From Undibacterium pigrum (lineage in GTDB: Bacteria; Pseudomonadota; Gammaproteobacteria; Burkholderiales; Burkholderiaceae_D): a DNA stretch of 42,225 nucleotides. The stretch covers positions 27,215-69,439 of the forward strand of contig NZ_QJKB01000018.1 in assembly GCF_003201815.1 (NCBI RefSeq), given 5' to 3'. Position numbers and translations under genes: made by a program. The notes beneath the pieces are model-generated. The model had not been told where the DNA came from. It searched no databases and worked only from the letters and a program-made list of their open reading frames with translations. Position 1 is the first letter of the stretch; each line of letters starts with the position of its first letter. Below, piece after piece: positions 8,595 to 20,495 of this stretch.

Positions 8595-10226
8595 ATGCAA
8601 AATACAAGGTTAAGAAACCTGATTCAAAACATGCTGCTATGTGCGACCAGTGGTGGCTTGCTGGTGGCATGCGGTGGTGGCAGTGACAGTGCTGGCAATG
8701 GAACTGGCCCGGCAACCACGCCACAAGCCCCGCCTGCTATAGCTTCTACAGCTTGCTATGCGGCATGGGATGCAGCAACGGCCTACAATGGCGGCGCTTT
8801 GGTCAGTGCGGGCGGTAATAATTATGTCGCAAACTGGTGGACGCACAATGAAAACCCTGCAACCAATAGTGGTGCCTCTGGCAGTGGCAAACCCTGGACA
8901 GGTAAAGGTGCATGTGATGCCACGCCAACACCTACGTCTACCCCCACTCCAACACCGACGCCTACTCCGACCCCAACGCCCATACCAACCCCGACACCTA
9001 CACCGACTCCAACACCTACCCCGACTCCGACGCCGAACTGTTCTCCCTATGTCGCCGGCACTCAATATCTTGCTGGAAGAGTGGTCAGCAATGCGGGCGG
9101 TTTTTATCGTTGCGACGTGGCGGGCTGGTGTTCTACCGGTGCATCTGCTTATGAGCCTGGTGTAGGCTGGGCCTGGAACAGCGCATGGACATCAGTCACA
9201 GCAAGTGCCTGCCCGACACCAACGCCCACCCCCACTCCGACACCAACACCGACTCCGACTCCCACCCCTACGCCAGTCCCTGGTCTTGCCAAGCATGCAC
9301 TGGTCGGTTACTGGCATAACTTTACCAATCCCAGCGGTAACACTTACCCTATCGCGCAAGTCAGCAATGATTGGGATGTTATCGTCGTCTCGTTTGGCGA
9401 CAATGCCGGTGGTGGCAATGTGAGCTTCACGCTGGACCCTGGTGCCGGTAGCGAAGCGCAATTTATTGCCGATATCAAGGCCAAGCAGGCGCAAGGCAAA
9501 AAAGTCGTGTTGTCACTCGGTGGCCAGAATGGTTCAGTCTCGGTGGGTTCTGATGCGGAGGCGACCAACTTTGCCAACAGCCTGTATGGCATCATCAGCA
9601 AATATGGTTTTGACGGCATAGACCTTGATCTTGAAAACGGTGTGGCACAGGGTGCAGCTATCCAGACTTATCTGCCGGTCGCCGTCAAGAAACTGAAAAC
9701 CAAAGTCGGCGCCAGCTTCTACCTGTCAATGGCACCGGAATGGGTATATGTGGAAGGTGGTTTTACCTCCTACGGCTCTATCTGGGGTGCATATATCCCC
9801 ATCATCAATGCGCTGCGTGATGAGCTGACTATCCTACATCCGCAGTACTACAACAATGGCGATATCTATACACCTTTCCAGGCTGCGCCACTGAGGGCAG
9901 GGTCGGCAGACCAACTGGTGGGCACGGCAAAAATGCTGATCGAGGGCTTTACCTATGGTAGCAATACCTTTGCAGGTTTGCGCCCTGACCAGGTTGCCTT
10001 TGGTGTGCCGTCTGGCCGTAGTTCTGCCAATTCTGGCTTTACCACATCAGCAGATGTCAGCAATGCGCTGAACTGTTTAACCAGGTTGCTGAACTGCGGC
10101 ACCATCGTCCCCAAACAGGCCTACCCTGGTTTCAGAGGTGTCATGACCTGGTCTATCAATTGGGATAAGCATGATGGCTATAATTTCTCGGTGCCTGCCA
10201 AGGCTGCCCTGAATACCCTGCCTTGA
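8595..10226 (+). CDS. Secreted GH18 chitinase lipoprotein with two carbohydrate-binding modules
   Basis: 543 residues. The start is a lipoprotein signal peptide with lipobox LLVAC (Cys26), so the enzyme is probably exported and membrane-anchored. Two CBM5/12-like modules follow (about 53-112, with the WW pair typical of chitin binding, and about 150-209), separated by Pro-Thr linkers. The GH18 domain spans about 232-543. FDGIDLDLE matches the GH18 consensus DGxDxDxE, with Glu347 as the catalytic acid. The fold resembles small ChiC/ChiD-type chitinases. It should hydrolyse beta-1,4-GlcNAc linkages in chitin. The second binding module is nearly identical in protein sequence to one in the chitinase at 11509-13533. 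A strong ribosome binding site supports the start. Confidence 0.92.
   Translation: MQNTRLRNLIQNMLLCATSGGLLVACGGGSDSAGNGTGPATTPQAPPAIASTACYAAWDAATAYNGGALVSAGGNNYVANWWTHNENPATNSGASGSGKPWTGKGACDATPTPTSTPTPTPTPTPTPTPIPTPTPTPTPTPTPTPTPNCSPYVAGTQYLAGRVVSNAGGFYRCDVAGWCSTGASAYEPGVGWAWNSAWTSVTASACPTPTPTPTPTPTPTPTPTPTPVPGLAKHALVGYWHNFTNPSGNTYPIAQVSNDWDVIVVSFGDNAGGGNVSFTLDPGAGSEAQFIADIKAKQAQGKKVVLSLGGQNGSVSVGSDAEATNFANSLYGIISKYGFDGIDLDLENGVAQGAAIQTYLPVAVKKLKTKVGASFYLSMAPEWVYVEGGFTSYGSIWGAYIPIINALRDELTILHPQYYNNGDIYTPFQAAPLRAGSADQLVGTAKMLIEGFTYGSNTFAGLRPDQVAFGVPSGRSSANSGFTTSADVSNALNCLTRLLNCGTIVPKQAYPGFRGVMTWSINWDKHDGYNFSVPAKAALNTLP
8921..9036 (+). repeat. Pro-Thr linker microsatellite of chitinase 1 (first tract)
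   Basis: Near-tandem six-base units of the ACNCCN type encode alternating Pro-Thr. A second, shorter tract of the same kind is at 9215-9280. Such tracts form flexible, protease-resistant linkers and are prone to length change in multiples of six bases, which keeps the frame. Confidence 0.85.
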
Positions 10227-10291
10227 TGTGGAAATGCGTTGAAATGCTTTGCCTATCAAATGACAGGCAAAGCATGGGCAACTAATAAAAA

Positions 10292-10330
10292 AACTGCGCT
10301 CCGGCATACGCTGGAAGCGCAGTTTTCTTC
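10292..10330. terminator. Bidirectional rho-independent terminator between convergent genes
   Basis: The stem AACTGCGCT (10292-10300) pairs with AGCGCAGTT (10316-10324). An A-tract on the left and a T-rich stretch on the right let it serve both chitinase 1 and the minus-strand cupin gene. Confidence 0.85.
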
Positions 10331-10346
10331 TTATGAAGACTGCTGA

Positions 10347-11387
10347 TCAAAAGTCGTGATTCGCCGGGTAATTGCTGAAGAAATCATTATCCCAGCGAAA
10401 ATTTGTCGCGGCGATAGTGACAGAAATATCCAGTGACTCAACGAAATGCCACCAGCCCACGGGCAGGAATAATATCTCGCCTGGCTCCAGCACGCATTCA
10501 AGCACAGGCACATCGCGCAGCTGGGGGAAGCGTGTCAGGTCAATATTGCGGCCATCTACCGGCGTAAAGCAATGACGCTCATTTTGCAGTCTGGCGAGGT
10601 GACATGGGGCGATAAGTTTGACGCGTTTGCGCCCCATGATCTGCATCATGAAATTATTGGTCAGGTCATGATGGAAAGGCGTAATCGTCCCCGCCGGGCC
10701 AAACCAGAAAAAGCCTTGCTTGCCCTGATCTGTCTTCAGGTATTCGGGCAATGAGGGTACGTCTTCCCACAATTCATTGAGTGCTTTGCGGTTGCTGGAA
10801 TCATTATTGGCGGTCATGTACATGTCATTGCTGTGGCCGTTTTTTTCCACCAGATCGACATAGTCACCAAAGCGCATCTGGCGCTTGTGGGCGATGCTGT
10901 TCATTTCATAATTGGCGTCGCTATTGCGGCCGAATTGCACTTCCACCTGGCGCTCAGAAAAATGCTCACGGAACCAGGCCAGGTTCCAGCGGCTGCGTGC
11001 CGGGCAATCGTCCAGCATGCCAGTAATGATGACGGGACGATTTTGCTGATAATAATCACGCAAAAACTGTTCACCAGATAATTGATGTTGACGTTCCAGT
11101 GCAAGCGGTGCTATCTGATCGAGTTTGGCAGCGATGGCCAAGACCCAGTCACGCTTGTCGAGACGGTTCTTGAGTCTTTGCACACCTTGAAAATAAGGGC
11201 TGGACAAAGCCGCACTGATTTCCAGCCTGGCGGTATGTAGGCTGAAGGAATTTTGTTGCAAGACATTTTCCAGGGTGGCCGGATGCGCGCCGAGCAGCAG
11301 ATTTTCTGCGATCCAGCGACGCCAGTCATCGCTCATGGATTGAACTGTTTGACTTGCTACTGCATGCAAACCAAGTTGTGCATTCAT
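10347..11387 (-). CDS. JmjC-like cupin_8 family protein, probable Fe(II)/2-oxoglutarate dioxygenase
   Basis: 346 residues from the ATG at 11387, chosen because AGAGGAAAG lies just upstream; a longer frame to 11438 lacks such a site. PVIITGMLDD and YEMNSI resemble cupin_8/JmjC asparaginyl hydroxylase-like proteins. The HHD of TPFHHDLTNN supplies the HxD-type metal ligands, and the distal His is in LPVGWWHFVESL near the C-terminus. The family is cytosolic and often hydroxylates protein side chains. Cupin_8 proteins occur in carbohydrate-utilisation clusters of proteobacteria, which suits the position between two chitinase genes. The substrate is unknown. It shares a bidirectional terminator with chitinase 1. 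Confidence 0.8.
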   Translation of the reverse strand: MNAQLGLHAVASQTVQSMSDDWRRWIAENLLLGAHPATLENVLQQNSFSLHTARLEISAALSSPYFQGVQRLKNRLDKRDWVLAIAAKLDQIAPLALERQHQLSGEQFLRDYYQQNRPVIITGMLDDCPARSRWNLAWFREHFSERQVEVQFGRNSDANYEMNSIAHKRQMRFGDYVDLVEKNGHSNDMYMTANNDSSNRKALNELWEDVPSLPEYLKTDQGKQGFFWFGPAGTITPFHHDLTNNFMMQIMGRKRVKLIAPCHLARLQNERHCFTPVDGRNIDLTRFPQLRDVPVLECVLEPGEILFLPVGWWHFVESLDISVTIAATNFRWDNDFFSNYPANHDF

Positions 11388-11508
11388 TTGCTTTCCTCTC
11401 GCTGAAAAACTGCGGATGTGATTGCAGATCGTCATCACATCCGCAGCCCTACATTATTAATGGATTATAGAGAAACTATAAAGCGACTATGCTTTCCATT
11501 AACCAGGC

Positions 11509-13533
<2,025 letters not shown>

Positions 13534-14131
13534 CCTATTCCCCCCTGAACTGTTGATAGAGAAATGCCCCGATTCTGTGAGGTCATTTCGGGTTTGTGGT
13601 CTCTTTTTTGTGCGAAACCGATTCCAAGATGTTGCTTAAATATGAGGCGGTCAAGTGGTTTTTTTGGAAACAAAATCTTGTTACAAAAGATGAGTCCAAT
13701 TGGAAGAGTCAGGATTTGGAAAATAAAAACTGTGAGGCGTAGCGATGAAATTGGTATCACAACTTAAATACCTTAACAATACCAATAATTACAATTAGCC
13801 AAAGTGGTATTGTCGCAAAAAATTGAGATACCGGATGGTCGGGGATTATTCCCGCTTATCGGAGAATTTGCAGGTCTGAATAGAAACGGCATTGCGCCTA
13901 AAGAAAGCAAACCTGATCCAGCACCCAAGAATAACTGGCCAGGTTTTACCATGTGGGAAAAGGCAATCTCCTCTTTTCGCCTTGACCATGCTGACAAATA
14001 AAGTATCAAGGCCTTGCCCGAAGCTTGCTGCGCTTCGCCTTGTGACTTAGAGATACAAAAATTTTGATTTACTACAGCTACACTATTAAGTATGCGATAT
14101 AAATTCGGGGCACTTAAACATTACGGCGCTT
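13534..14131. other. 598-bp intergenic region upstream of chitinase 2
   Basis: Bases up to about 13800 carry the chitinase 2 control region. Both strands of 13773-14009 are open for 65-78 codons, but neither product resembles a known family and neither has a good ribosome binding site. The stretch may be a gene remnant or non-coding DNA. Confidence 0.4.
13751..13785 (-). promoter_or_regulatory. Candidate chitinase 2 operator: inverted repeat around the shared motif
   Basis: TTGGTAT (13751-13757) and ATACCAA (13779-13785) form a perfect inverted repeat. Between them lies the complement of GGTATTTAAGT (13762-13772), which is also present before chitinase 1. TGGTAT-type half sites are reminiscent of operators of GntR-type amino-sugar regulators (NagR/DasR). 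That assignment is inference. Confidence 0.4.
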
Positions 14132-15730
14132 TTAAATTTCGACTTGATCAAACGAACCAATTAACCTACCAAATCTCTCAAGCAAATCATCATATGTAAT
14201 GACTTTCACAAGGCGATTGGAATTAATAGTGAAAAGCGTTTTCTTTTGGGTATCAGTTAATTTTGCTGAACGTCCAATAACGACCATTCCCTCAACAACG
14301 TACTCCCCTTTAAGCCATTCTGGCATTTGCGGTGCATTAGTTCGTATAGCTTGAATCCAGTCCTCAATTTGTTGCGATGCATGATCAAAACCTTCTCGTA
14401 GTCTATTCTTCTTTGTGAAAATTGGTACGTTATCCATTTCAAGCTCGATCAATAAAATTCGTTTATCTGACTGCTCATATTGAAAAATCAAGTCAGCACG
14501 ATAGTTACCTACGCGTACTTCACTATGTACCTTTGCTGCATGACCATCTATCATAACGGGGTATCTCTTAAGAAAATTATGGATATCAGCTTCACGCTTT
14601 CGACGACGTCTCAATAAATGGCAGAATTCAAGATAAATTCGTGAGAATTCTCCTGCAATGGTTGGTTTACTTGGCCCTAAGCTCGCAAGTCTCTCTTGAA
14701 GTTTCTGCATATTATCGCTACCTCTGCTTCTACTTTCCGTCAGTCCTTTTGTGACCATTATTGGAGGTATTAATTCACTACCGCCTCGCTCTAAAATTTC
14801 GACTTCGGTCGAACTGAAATCACCAAGAATAACTGCGGGGACTTTTTTAAAGAGGAGCGCCTTATAGGTAAGGTATCCTACATAATCATCACCCATGATG
14901 AACTTTCCATCAGACTGGTACAAAAGCAGTTCTGTTACAGCTTGGCCATTATCTATATGGGCTGGCATGAAGCGTTTTACTTCATCAAGAGGAAACTCAA
15001 GGGCGTGCTCCATATCGTCTGGTATGATAAGCTCCATTGGAACAATAGCCCTGGTACAAACTACTTTGCCAGCATAAGCGTTTTTACAGAGATTTAGTAA
15101 GAAATCGTTCTCACGAGGCGGAGCGATTAGACTGACATCAGCTTTTTTAAGATCCGAAGCTTTCATGCGCCTAAATTGGCAGGAGTGCAGACCAGCTATA
15201 CACCGAAACAGGAATGAGGCGATAGGTTCATTTCCAACCTCAGATATCGAATACCTCATCCAATCTGTTATCGTCATTAATGAGGCAAAGGGTTCAGGCT
15301 GAGATTTCGCTGCTCTGAATTCAGCTCGTGAGATTTTCATCTCTTCGTCAGAGATGAAAAATAGCGTGGCAACAAAAAGAAGCCCGCCACCTTTCAACTC
15401 ATCTTTTTCGACTAGCACCCCACAAGGCTTGCCTTCCCAAATAACAGAGCAGAAACTAAAATCAGGCAATGGCCAGCGTTCGAGATCATCTAATGATGTA
15501 AGCGCCGTCTCCAGCGCTGGCAGGTTACTTTCACCTAACACCCAATCCTCATTTACACTAAATATTCCATGGGTCATCTTGCCCTGAGTTGGATTACGGC
15601 GGTACAAATCCAAAAGACCTCTTTTAACGGAGAAATCACCTCCTCCATCCTGAACATTTAGTGTCTTAAGAAGCATTAATCGTAATTTTGCAAGCACCGG
15701 AATTGGCTCGGCGAAATGTGAATTGGACAT
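14132..15730 (-). CDS. Shedu-like DUF4263 protein, candidate anti-phage nuclease
   Basis: 532 residues. The C-terminal about 170 residues match the DUF4263 layout of Shedu (SduA) proteins: a helix with FLKRYPVMIDG, then VRVGNYRADLIFQ and ILLIELEM, then a helix with SQQIEDWIQAI, and a closing strand pair ending VITYDDLLERF. This is a PD-(D/E)XK fold with Asp in RADLIF and the acidic ELE where E-x-K is usual. The N-terminal 350 residues are unassigned and may be the sensing or oligomerisation part. The gene stands alone, as Shedu does, and is visibly more AT-rich than the chitinase genes, suggesting horizontal transfer. Fold confidence is moderate to good; the defence role is inferred from the family. 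Confidence 0.72.
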   Translation of the reverse strand: MSNSHFAEPIPVLAKLRLMLLKTLNVQDGGGDFSVKRGLLDLYRRNPTQGKMTHGIFSVNEDWVLGESNLPALETALTSLDDLERWPLPDFSFCSVIWEGKPCGVLVEKDELKGGGLLFVATLFFISDEEMKISRAEFRAAKSQPEPFASLMTITDWMRYSISEVGNEPIASFLFRCIAGLHSCQFRRMKASDLKKADVSLIAPPRENDFLLNLCKNAYAGKVVCTRAIVPMELIIPDDMEHALEFPLDEVKRFMPAHIDNGQAVTELLLYQSDGKFIMGDDYVGYLTYKALLFKKVPAVILGDFSSTEVEILERGGSELIPPIMVTKGLTESRSRGSDNMQKLQERLASLGPSKPTIAGEFSRIYLEFCHLLRRRRKREADIHNFLKRYPVMIDGHAAKVHSEVRVGNYRADLIFQYEQSDKRILLIELEMDNVPIFTKKNRLREGFDHASQQIEDWIQAIRTNAPQMPEWLKGEYVVEGMVVIGRSAKLTDTQKKTLFTINSNRLVKVITYDDLLERFGRLIGSFDQVEI

Positions 15731-15862
15731 TTTTTACTCAATCTTTATTCTAGTTAATCGAAAATTGAAGTGCTATGCCATATCTAAAATCGTAGCAAAT
15801 CAAGATGCTCCATACCAAGCATAAAATATTAGTATATTCTTACAAATTAGACAATAAATCTA

Positions 15863-18800
15863 TTAATTCACTACCTCCGCCAGCGCCGCCAGATCATATG
15901 GCTTGATCAGGGTGACAGCCCCCGGCAAGTTGATTTGCTGATGCAAGCCTGAGGCAAATACCACATGCAATGCAGGCAGCATGCTGCGAGCCTGCGAGGC
16001 CAGGGTTTCGCCAGACATGCCGGGGAGCTGGATATCGGTGATGAGGACGTCAAATTTTGTTGACGACAGCAAGGTCAATGCCTGCTCAGCGTCGCTGCTG
16101 GCAAGGACGCTGTGGCCCAGCAGGGACAGTAATTCTGTCGTGTTGGTGCGGATGACTTCGTCATCTTCAACGAGCAGGATGTGCTTGCCGCGTGCTGTTG
16201 CGGCGGCTGGGGGAGTTGGCGCAGCTTGTTTGCGCTGCTTCTGGTTAGCCAGCACATGACGGATTTTTTGTGCCAGGGCGGCGCGGGTATAGGGCTTGCC
16301 CAGCAGCTCGACACCAGCGTCGAGACGGCCACCGTGGACGATGGCGTTTTCGGTATAACCGGAGGTGAACAGCACCGCCAGGTTGGGCAGGCAGCCGCGT
16401 GCTTCTCGGGCCAGGTCGGGGCTGCGTAGCGGGCCGGGCATGACGACGTCGGTGAACAGCAAATCGATGGCGAGGCCACTTTGTACGATGGCCAGTGCAC
16501 CTTCGGCTTCACCAGCCTGCAAAACGCGGTAACCCAGGCCACCCAGCATCTCGACGACCGTCTTGCGCACGCCGACATCATCTTCCACTACGAGTATGGT
16601 TTCTTCACCGCCGACAATTTCGCGGCTGTCGATAATGGTAGTCATTTCTTCTGCTGCCATGGAGCGCGGCAGGTAGAGCTTGACAGTGGTGCCATCGCCA
16701 ATTTCGCTATAGATTTTGACGTGGCCGCCTGACTGTTTAACGAAGCCATAGACCATGGACAGGCCCAGACCTGTACCCTTGCCTTCTGGTTTGGTCGAAA
16801 AGAAAGGTTCGAAGGCCTGGGCCATGACTTCTGGCGTCATGCCACTGCCGGTGTCGCTGACGGCGATCATGATGTACTGGCCGCGCTCTACTTCCAGGTG
16901 GCTGGCTGCATATTCATCGTCGAGGGCGACATTGCCCATTTCTATGGTCAGCTTGCCGTTGGATTCCATCGCATCGCGGGCATTGATGCACAGGTTGAGA
17001 ATGGCGTTTTCCAGTTGTGGTACATCGACCAGGCAATTCCACAAGCCGCCAGAGGCGATCATTTCTATGTCTATCGCTTCACCCAGGCTGCGCCGTAGCA
17101 TGTCTTCCATCGCGCCTATATAGCGGCTGACCTTGACAACCTTGGGTTCAAGCGCCTGGCGACGGCCAAATGCCAGCAGATAGCTGGCCAGCTTGGCACC
17201 GCGCGAGACACCATCAAGTGCATTGTCTATCTTGCGCTGCGCACGCGGATTGTCTTTGACTTCGGCAGCCAGCAATTGCAGGTTGCCAGAAATGACTTGC
17301 AGCAGGTTGTTAAAGTCATGGGCGACACCACCAGTCAGCTTGCCTATGGTATCCATTTTTTGTGATTGTATAAGCGCCTGCTCGGTGCGCTTCATGGCGG
17401 CGGCTGCGGCACGTTCAGCAGTAACATCACGGCCAACCGCATGGAACAGGCCAGCATCACGCGAGCCTGTCCACGAAACCAGGTTGTAAGTACCATCAAC
17501 ACGGCGCACATGTTTTTCAAACTTGAACGTGTTGTTGCCATCAGAAGAAGCAAATAACTTGCCGCCTGCGCGCTGCTGCTCATCTGGATGTATCAGGCTG
17601 ATAAACGGCATACCAGCAACCTCTGCCTCTTTCCAGCCCAGCAAAGAAGTGAAAGCCGGGTTGACCGAGGTGATATTGCCATCCACATCGGCCACCAGCA
17701 TCAGGTCTGTCGCTAGCCGCCACATGCGGTCACGTTCTTCTGTGCGCTGGCTGACTTGCTGGGTCAGGTTGAGGTTTTCATGGGTCAGGACCTGGGATGC
17801 ACTCTTCTGGTCATGGATATCGGTATTGGTGCCTATCCAGCGCAGGATTTCGCCCTGTTCATCACGGATGGGCAAGGCCCTGACCAGATGCCAGTGATAA
17901 ATGCCATCATGCTGGCGAATGCGAAATTCAGTCTGGTAAACTTCGCCGGAAGTGACTGCGGCTATCCAGGTAGCCGCCACTTCTGCCACTTCATCAGGGT
18001 GCAGGATGCTGGCCCATTTGTCGCCATCAAGCTCACCCGGTCTGGTACCACTATAGCTATACACACGGTCATTGAACCAGTACAGCAAGCCATCTGGCGA
18101 TGCCGCCCACACCTGGTTGGGCACGGCCTGGGCCAGTGTGCGGAACAGGGTTTCGCTTTCAACCCGTGCTTTTTCTGCCAGCACTCGGTCGGTAACATCA
18201 AAGCCTTGCACAAAGATGCCGAATACTTCACCAGCATCATTTTTTAATGGTTGATAGACAAAATCGAGAAAGCAATTCTTGGTGCCACCATTGATTTCAT
18301 CCATCAAAGAAAACGGGATGGCATGGCCTTCAAATATTTCGCCGCTCACATACAATTTATCAAGCAGGGCGACAAAGCCCTGCTCCGCCGCCTCTGGCAG
18401 CGCTTCTGCTACACTTTTACCCAATACCTCACGGTTGTTCACCAGCGATGAGTAAGCGCGGTTGGTCAGTGTAAAAGTATGCTGCGGCCCGGTCAGCATG
18501 GCGGTGAAACCCGGGGTTTGTTCAAACATGGCCTGCAGGCGTTGATGCTCGCCTTTGACCCAGCGGTCGGCCTTTACTTTTTCAGTGGTTTCTACCACTG
18601 TGACCAGCACAGCCGCGGTGGTGCCAAACTCGTCAGAGACTGCCGAATAATCAAGGCTCAAAAATACCTGTTCCAGTATGCCTTTTCTGTTGAGAGAAAA
18701 TTCCTGATCGGTATAGCTGATTCGTTCACCGGCAAATACCCGGCTGATGATCATGGCATTAAATTCAGCGACTTCTGGCCAGCCTTCCAGCGCTGTCATG

Positions 18801-19063
18801 CCTAGCAACTGGGGATGGCGCGGGCCAGCGAATTTTGCATAACCCTCGTTATAGATCATGACGCCTTCCACACCCATCAGCATCACCATGGCCACGGGTG
18901 AACGCAACATCATTGCCACCACCGCCTTGATACCGGCTGGCCAGCTATTGATATCGCCCAAAGCAGTCTTGCTCCAGTCAAAATTGTCGACCAGCTGGCC
19001 GATGGCACCGGTATCGTGAAGAAAAGCTTGATGCATGCGTTCGCCTGGTGTTGAATTTGTCAT
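15863..19063 (-). CDS. Hybrid sensor histidine kinase with four PAS domains and two receivers
   Basis: 1066 residues from the ATG at 19063; a start at 19069 or 19168 is also possible, and none has a clear ribosome binding site. Four PAS-type domains (about 30-165, 165-305, 310-430 and 455-570) precede a HisKA segment with GGVAHDFNN (phospho-accepting His about 582). The HATPase has an N box NLCINARDAM, a G1 box SDTGSGM and GTGLGLSMVYGF. Two receiver domains follow (about 819-935 and 959-1066), with phosphorylatable Asp in LLFTDVVMPG and LITDIQLPG. No transmembrane segment is evident, so it probably senses a cytosolic signal such as redox state, light or a small molecule. No output regulator is adjacent, so phosphotransfer partners must be encoded elsewhere. 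Confidence 0.92.
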   Translation of the reverse strand: MTNSTPGERMHQAFLHDTGAIGQLVDNFDWSKTALGDINSWPAGIKAVVAMMLRSPVAMVMLMGVEGVMIYNEGYAKFAGPRHPQLLGMTALEGWPEVAEFNAMIISRVFAGERISYTDQEFSLNRKGILEQVFLSLDYSAVSDEFGTTAAVLVTVVETTEKVKADRWVKGEHQRLQAMFEQTPGFTAMLTGPQHTFTLTNRAYSSLVNNREVLGKSVAEALPEAAEQGFVALLDKLYVSGEIFEGHAIPFSLMDEINGGTKNCFLDFVYQPLKNDAGEVFGIFVQGFDVTDRVLAEKARVESETLFRTLAQAVPNQVWAASPDGLLYWFNDRVYSYSGTRPGELDGDKWASILHPDEVAEVAATWIAAVTSGEVYQTEFRIRQHDGIYHWHLVRALPIRDEQGEILRWIGTNTDIHDQKSASQVLTHENLNLTQQVSQRTEERDRMWRLATDLMLVADVDGNITSVNPAFTSLLGWKEAEVAGMPFISLIHPDEQQRAGGKLFASSDGNNTFKFEKHVRRVDGTYNLVSWTGSRDAGLFHAVGRDVTAERAAAAAMKRTEQALIQSQKMDTIGKLTGGVAHDFNNLLQVISGNLQLLAAEVKDNPRAQRKIDNALDGVSRGAKLASYLLAFGRRQALEPKVVKVSRYIGAMEDMLRRSLGEAIDIEMIASGGLWNCLVDVPQLENAILNLCINARDAMESNGKLTIEMGNVALDDEYAASHLEVERGQYIMIAVSDTGSGMTPEVMAQAFEPFFSTKPEGKGTGLGLSMVYGFVKQSGGHVKIYSEIGDGTTVKLYLPRSMAAEEMTTIIDSREIVGGEETILVVEDDVGVRKTVVEMLGGLGYRVLQAGEAEGALAIVQSGLAIDLLFTDVVMPGPLRSPDLAREARGCLPNLAVLFTSGYTENAIVHGGRLDAGVELLGKPYTRAALAQKIRHVLANQKQRKQAAPTPPAAATARGKHILLVEDDEVIRTNTTELLSLLGHSVLASSDAEQALTLLSSTKFDVLITDIQLPGMSGETLASQARSMLPALHVVFASGLHQQINLPGAVTLIKPYDLAALAEVVN

Positions 19064-19281
19064 GGGCATTTCATGGGTATTGTAATTAGTGTCTGGCTTT
19101 CCTGGCTTGCAGAATCTGAACGTCCAGGTAGATACTGCTTGATGCAAGCCTGCCATTATAAGACACAACCTGACATGGAATTGCGCAATTCATTGTGGTG
19201 TTGCTTATGGAAAGTCTTTGTAAAACAAAGACTTAAAATTCAGTCCACGAATCCAGCGACAAACCCCATACACCGTGCGTA

Positions 19282-19878
19282 TCAGTTACTCATCAGTCTG
19301 CCGCTTGCAAACACCAGCCCTGACCACATCGCCAGCACCAGTAAAATCTCAGGCAGATAAGCACGCAATGGCAAACCCCTTGCCAGCATGATGATCGCTG
19401 CAAGTATGGGCGTGAGGAGACAGGCTTCCATGAGCAGATTGCGCCAGAAGGCATAGCTGATAACGCCGGTATGCGAGACTCCCGGTAATAAGGCCATAGA
19501 CAGCGAGAATTTGTGAGGAACAAACGGCCACAGCAAGGGTAGCGAGCGCCCTACCAGCAGGTCCAGCACCAGATGCGAACACACCGCCAGCAATAGCACC
19601 CAATACCCCGAAGCTGCAGCGTATGCGGGTTTCAAGCGCGCTGTCAGCCAGTAAATAATCCCGCTGATCAAAAAGCAAAACAACAGGGTATGGGTGACAC
19701 GCAGCTCAAAGCGTGCATGGAGGAACCAGATGGCAAGGTAATCAAAGTCTGGCACGATCGCCAGCCATACCAGCAAAACCGGCAAGCCCAAGGCCAGGCC
19801 CGGCCTTCGTGTTTTATCAACAGGCTTACAAAAATACAAAGTCAGGCCAGCGGCGACGTGGGCCAGAAATGAAGACAT
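19282..19878 (-). CDS. YdjM/DUF457-like membrane-bound metal-dependent hydrolase
   Basis: 198 residues with about five hydrophobic segments. Family motifs are spread through the membrane domain: an N-terminal FLAHVAAG, PDFDYL near 43, RVTHTLL near 60 and SHLVLDLL near 100. These His/Asp clusters are typical of the DUF457 (YdjM, inner-membrane metal-dependent hydrolase) family, some members of which are LexA-controlled. The true substrate is unknown. No operator for LexA was recognised upstream. The gene is isolated, 218 bases downstream of the histidine kinase start. Confidence 0.82.
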   Translation of the reverse strand: MSSFLAHVAAGLTLYFCKPVDKTRRPGLALGLPVLLVWLAIVPDFDYLAIWFLHARFELRVTHTLLFCFLISGIIYWLTARLKPAYAAASGYWVLLLAVCSHLVLDLLVGRSLPLLWPFVPHKFSLSMALLPGVSHTGVISYAFWRNLLMEACLLTPILAAIIMLARGLPLRAYLPEILLVLAMWSGLVFASGRLMSN

Positions 19879-20308
19879 GGTAAAGCCGGGCCAGGCGGCA
19901 GGAGTGGGGACTGTTGCAGATTACCCAGGGTGCATGTAGCCAGTATGCGCTGTGTGTGAAGTACTGCAAAAAGATGTTCAAGCGGCAGAGACTTTTGCCA
20001 CCGTCTTAGCTGGCTTTAACCTGATATCAGAGCGTTACACTTACCGCAATGAACTTTTTTCAAGTTCTGCCATGGATAGTGGGGCAGGCAATTTTATTGG
20101 GGGTGTTTTTACCTTCATCTGGTTCTTGTCTCTGATGCCCGGGGCATTGCTGTCACTTCTTCCTGTCAATTCCTACGCAAGCTGGTTCTGTCTTCCTACA
20201 TCCATGTCAAGTGGATGGGTGCATCATACTCGTCATGATCACACTGTAGATAATTTCCACTTATTTCCACTTTCCTGACCAGCAACGCATTATTTTTGGG
20301 GTATAAAA
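19879..20308. other. 430-bp stretch without a recognisable gene
   Basis: Open frames here (for example 19952-20278, plus) have hydrophobic patches but match no family and lack a ribosome binding site. Two frames between 20049 and 20180 look weakly coding, so a decayed membrane-protein gene is possible. Confidence 0.3.
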
Positions 20309-20434
20309 ATGAGAATCCTGACAAACAATAAAAAATCTTCACGTCGCCCACAAAAGAAACTGCCACCAGCCAGCATATGCCTGGGTCTAATGATGCTTGC
20401 GTCAACCATACATACATTGATCAAACTGGCTTGA
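20309..20434 (+). CDS. Possible 41-residue small membrane peptide
   Basis: The ATG at 20309 follows a G-rich TTTGGGG element and a TATAAAAAT stretch. The product has a strongly basic N-terminal half (KKSSRRPQKK) and a hydrophobic C-terminal half, ICLGLMMLASTIHTLIKLA, so it could be a small inner-membrane peptide. No homologue is recognised, and a spurious ORF remains quite possible. Confidence 0.25.
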   Translation: MRILTNNKKSSRRPQKKLPPASICLGLMMLASTIHTLIKLA

Positions 20435-20495
20435 GCATACTGATGCCTGGCAACAAGCGGCTTGATGGCGGGAATGGTGTTGATAGGGGTGATGG

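Noticed and set aside
13773..14009. Small genes on either strand upstream of chitinase 2
   Set aside because: The 65- and 78-codon frames overlap on opposite strands, have no good ribosome binding site and match no family.
19952..20278. 108-codon open frame
   Set aside because: It has a hydrophobic patch but no ribosome binding site, no family match and no consistent coding character; at most a decayed gene.
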